A stretch of DNA of 6,099 nt, taken from NCBI GenBank assembly GCA_031289325.1, contig JAITPS010000208.1, forward strand, positions 1-6,099, given 5' to 3'. The translations under genes and the position numbers were made by a program. The notes beneath the pieces were generated by a model that ran no database searches, had not been told where the DNA came from, and saw only the letters and a program-made list of their open reading frames with translations. This DNA is from Candidatus Methanovirga meridionalis (GTDB lineage: Archaea > Methanobacteriota > Methanobacteria > Methanobacteriales > Methanobacteriaceae). Positions 5,731 to 6,099 of this stretch are shown piece by piece. Positions within the stretch are counted from its first letter, which is position 1. The number at the start of each line of letters is the position of its first letter.

Positions 5731-5830
5731 TGAAATAAAATGAAATAAAATGAAATAAAATGAAATAAAATGAAATAAAATGAAATAAAATGAAATAAAA
5801 TGAAATAAAATGAAATAAAATGAAATAAAA
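5731..5830. repeat. Perfect tandem array, 10-bp unit, 10 copies
   Basis: TGAAATAAAA is repeated ten times without a change, flanked by AAAAATAAA on the left and TGAACTATAG on the right. Each unit places an A4 run 10 bp from the next, close to one helical turn, so the tract may be intrinsically curved. It runs directly into dispersed element copy 3. Stops close all frames. Confidence 0.97.
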
Positions 5831-5834
5831 TGAA

Positions 5835-6099
5835 CTATAGTAACTTTGATAAAATTCTTAATAAATAATTTTTTTAAAAATAAATATTTAAAAAAATATT
5901 AATTTAAAATTAATTATATTAATTAAAATAAGTTTATATTATTTGAAATTTGAAATTATAGATTTTTATAAATTAATATTATTAAAATATATTTATTTGA
6001 AATTAATTATATTAATTAAAATAAGTTTATATTATTTGAAATTTGAAATTATAGATTTTTATAAATTAATATTATTAATATATATTTATTTGAAATTAA
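5835..6099 (+). repeat. Dispersed AT-rich element, copy 3
   Basis: The core 5835-5880 starts CTATAGTAACTTTGATAAAA and ends with a T7 run and A5; it matches copies 1 and 2 without gaps. The second block (5900-5986) matches 4195-4280 closely. Beyond this, the block is duplicated in tandem with a 93-bp period and is cut by the window edge. No open reading frame is present. Confidence 0.75.
5909..6099. repeat. Tandem duplication, 93-bp unit, two copies plus start of a third
   Basis: The segment beginning ATTAATTATATTAATTAAAA at 5909 recurs at 6002 and begins again at 6095, where the window ends. The two full copies (5909-6001 and 6002-6094) are nearly identical; the main difference is AAATATAT against ATATATAT near their ends. 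It duplicates the second block of the dispersed element. More copies may follow outside. Confidence 0.92.

Overview
This AT-rich window most likely comes from a methanogenic archaeon of the order Methanobacteriales, probably Methanobrevibacter or a close relative. Three things point there: an inositol-monophosphatase-like/NAD-kinase fusion of the kind known from methanogens, archaeal Shine-Dalgarno sites (GGAGG, GGTGA), and intergenic DNA made almost only of A and T with TATA-box-like stretches. The genus is an inference; no rRNA or tRNA gene is present to confirm it.

All four protein genes lie on the minus strand. In transcription order, from high to low coordinates, they are: a BioB/HmdB-like radical SAM protein (4439-5440), a DUF362 protein with a C-terminal cysteine cluster (2844-3944), a bifunctional NADP phosphatase/NAD kinase (888-2723), and a small MIP18/DUF59-family protein (start corrected, 324-614). 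The gaps between them are 494, 120 and 273 bp. Each gap can hold its own promoter, so this looks like single genes or loosely coupled units, not a tight operon. Radical SAM, DUF362 and MIP18 proteins fit a loose iron-sulfur or cofactor theme, but nothing in the sequence ties them into one pathway.

The unusual part is the intergenic DNA. It carries at least seven tandem arrays with units of about 10, 16-17, 18, 20, 24, 41 and 93 bp. Three of these arrays (20, 24 and 93 bp) appear to be local expansions of different parts of one dispersed AT-rich element. That element occurs three times: minus strand from 296 down to the left edge, plus strand 4110-4286, and plus strand 5835 to the right edge. 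The three copies share a gap-free 46-nt core (38-39 of 46 identical pairwise by eye) followed by a second conserved block. I know of no name for this element and consider it the best candidate for something undescribed here. The two window edges cut through copies 1 and 3, so their full extent cannot be seen.

I saw no CRISPR array, transposase, tRNA, rRNA or origin gene.
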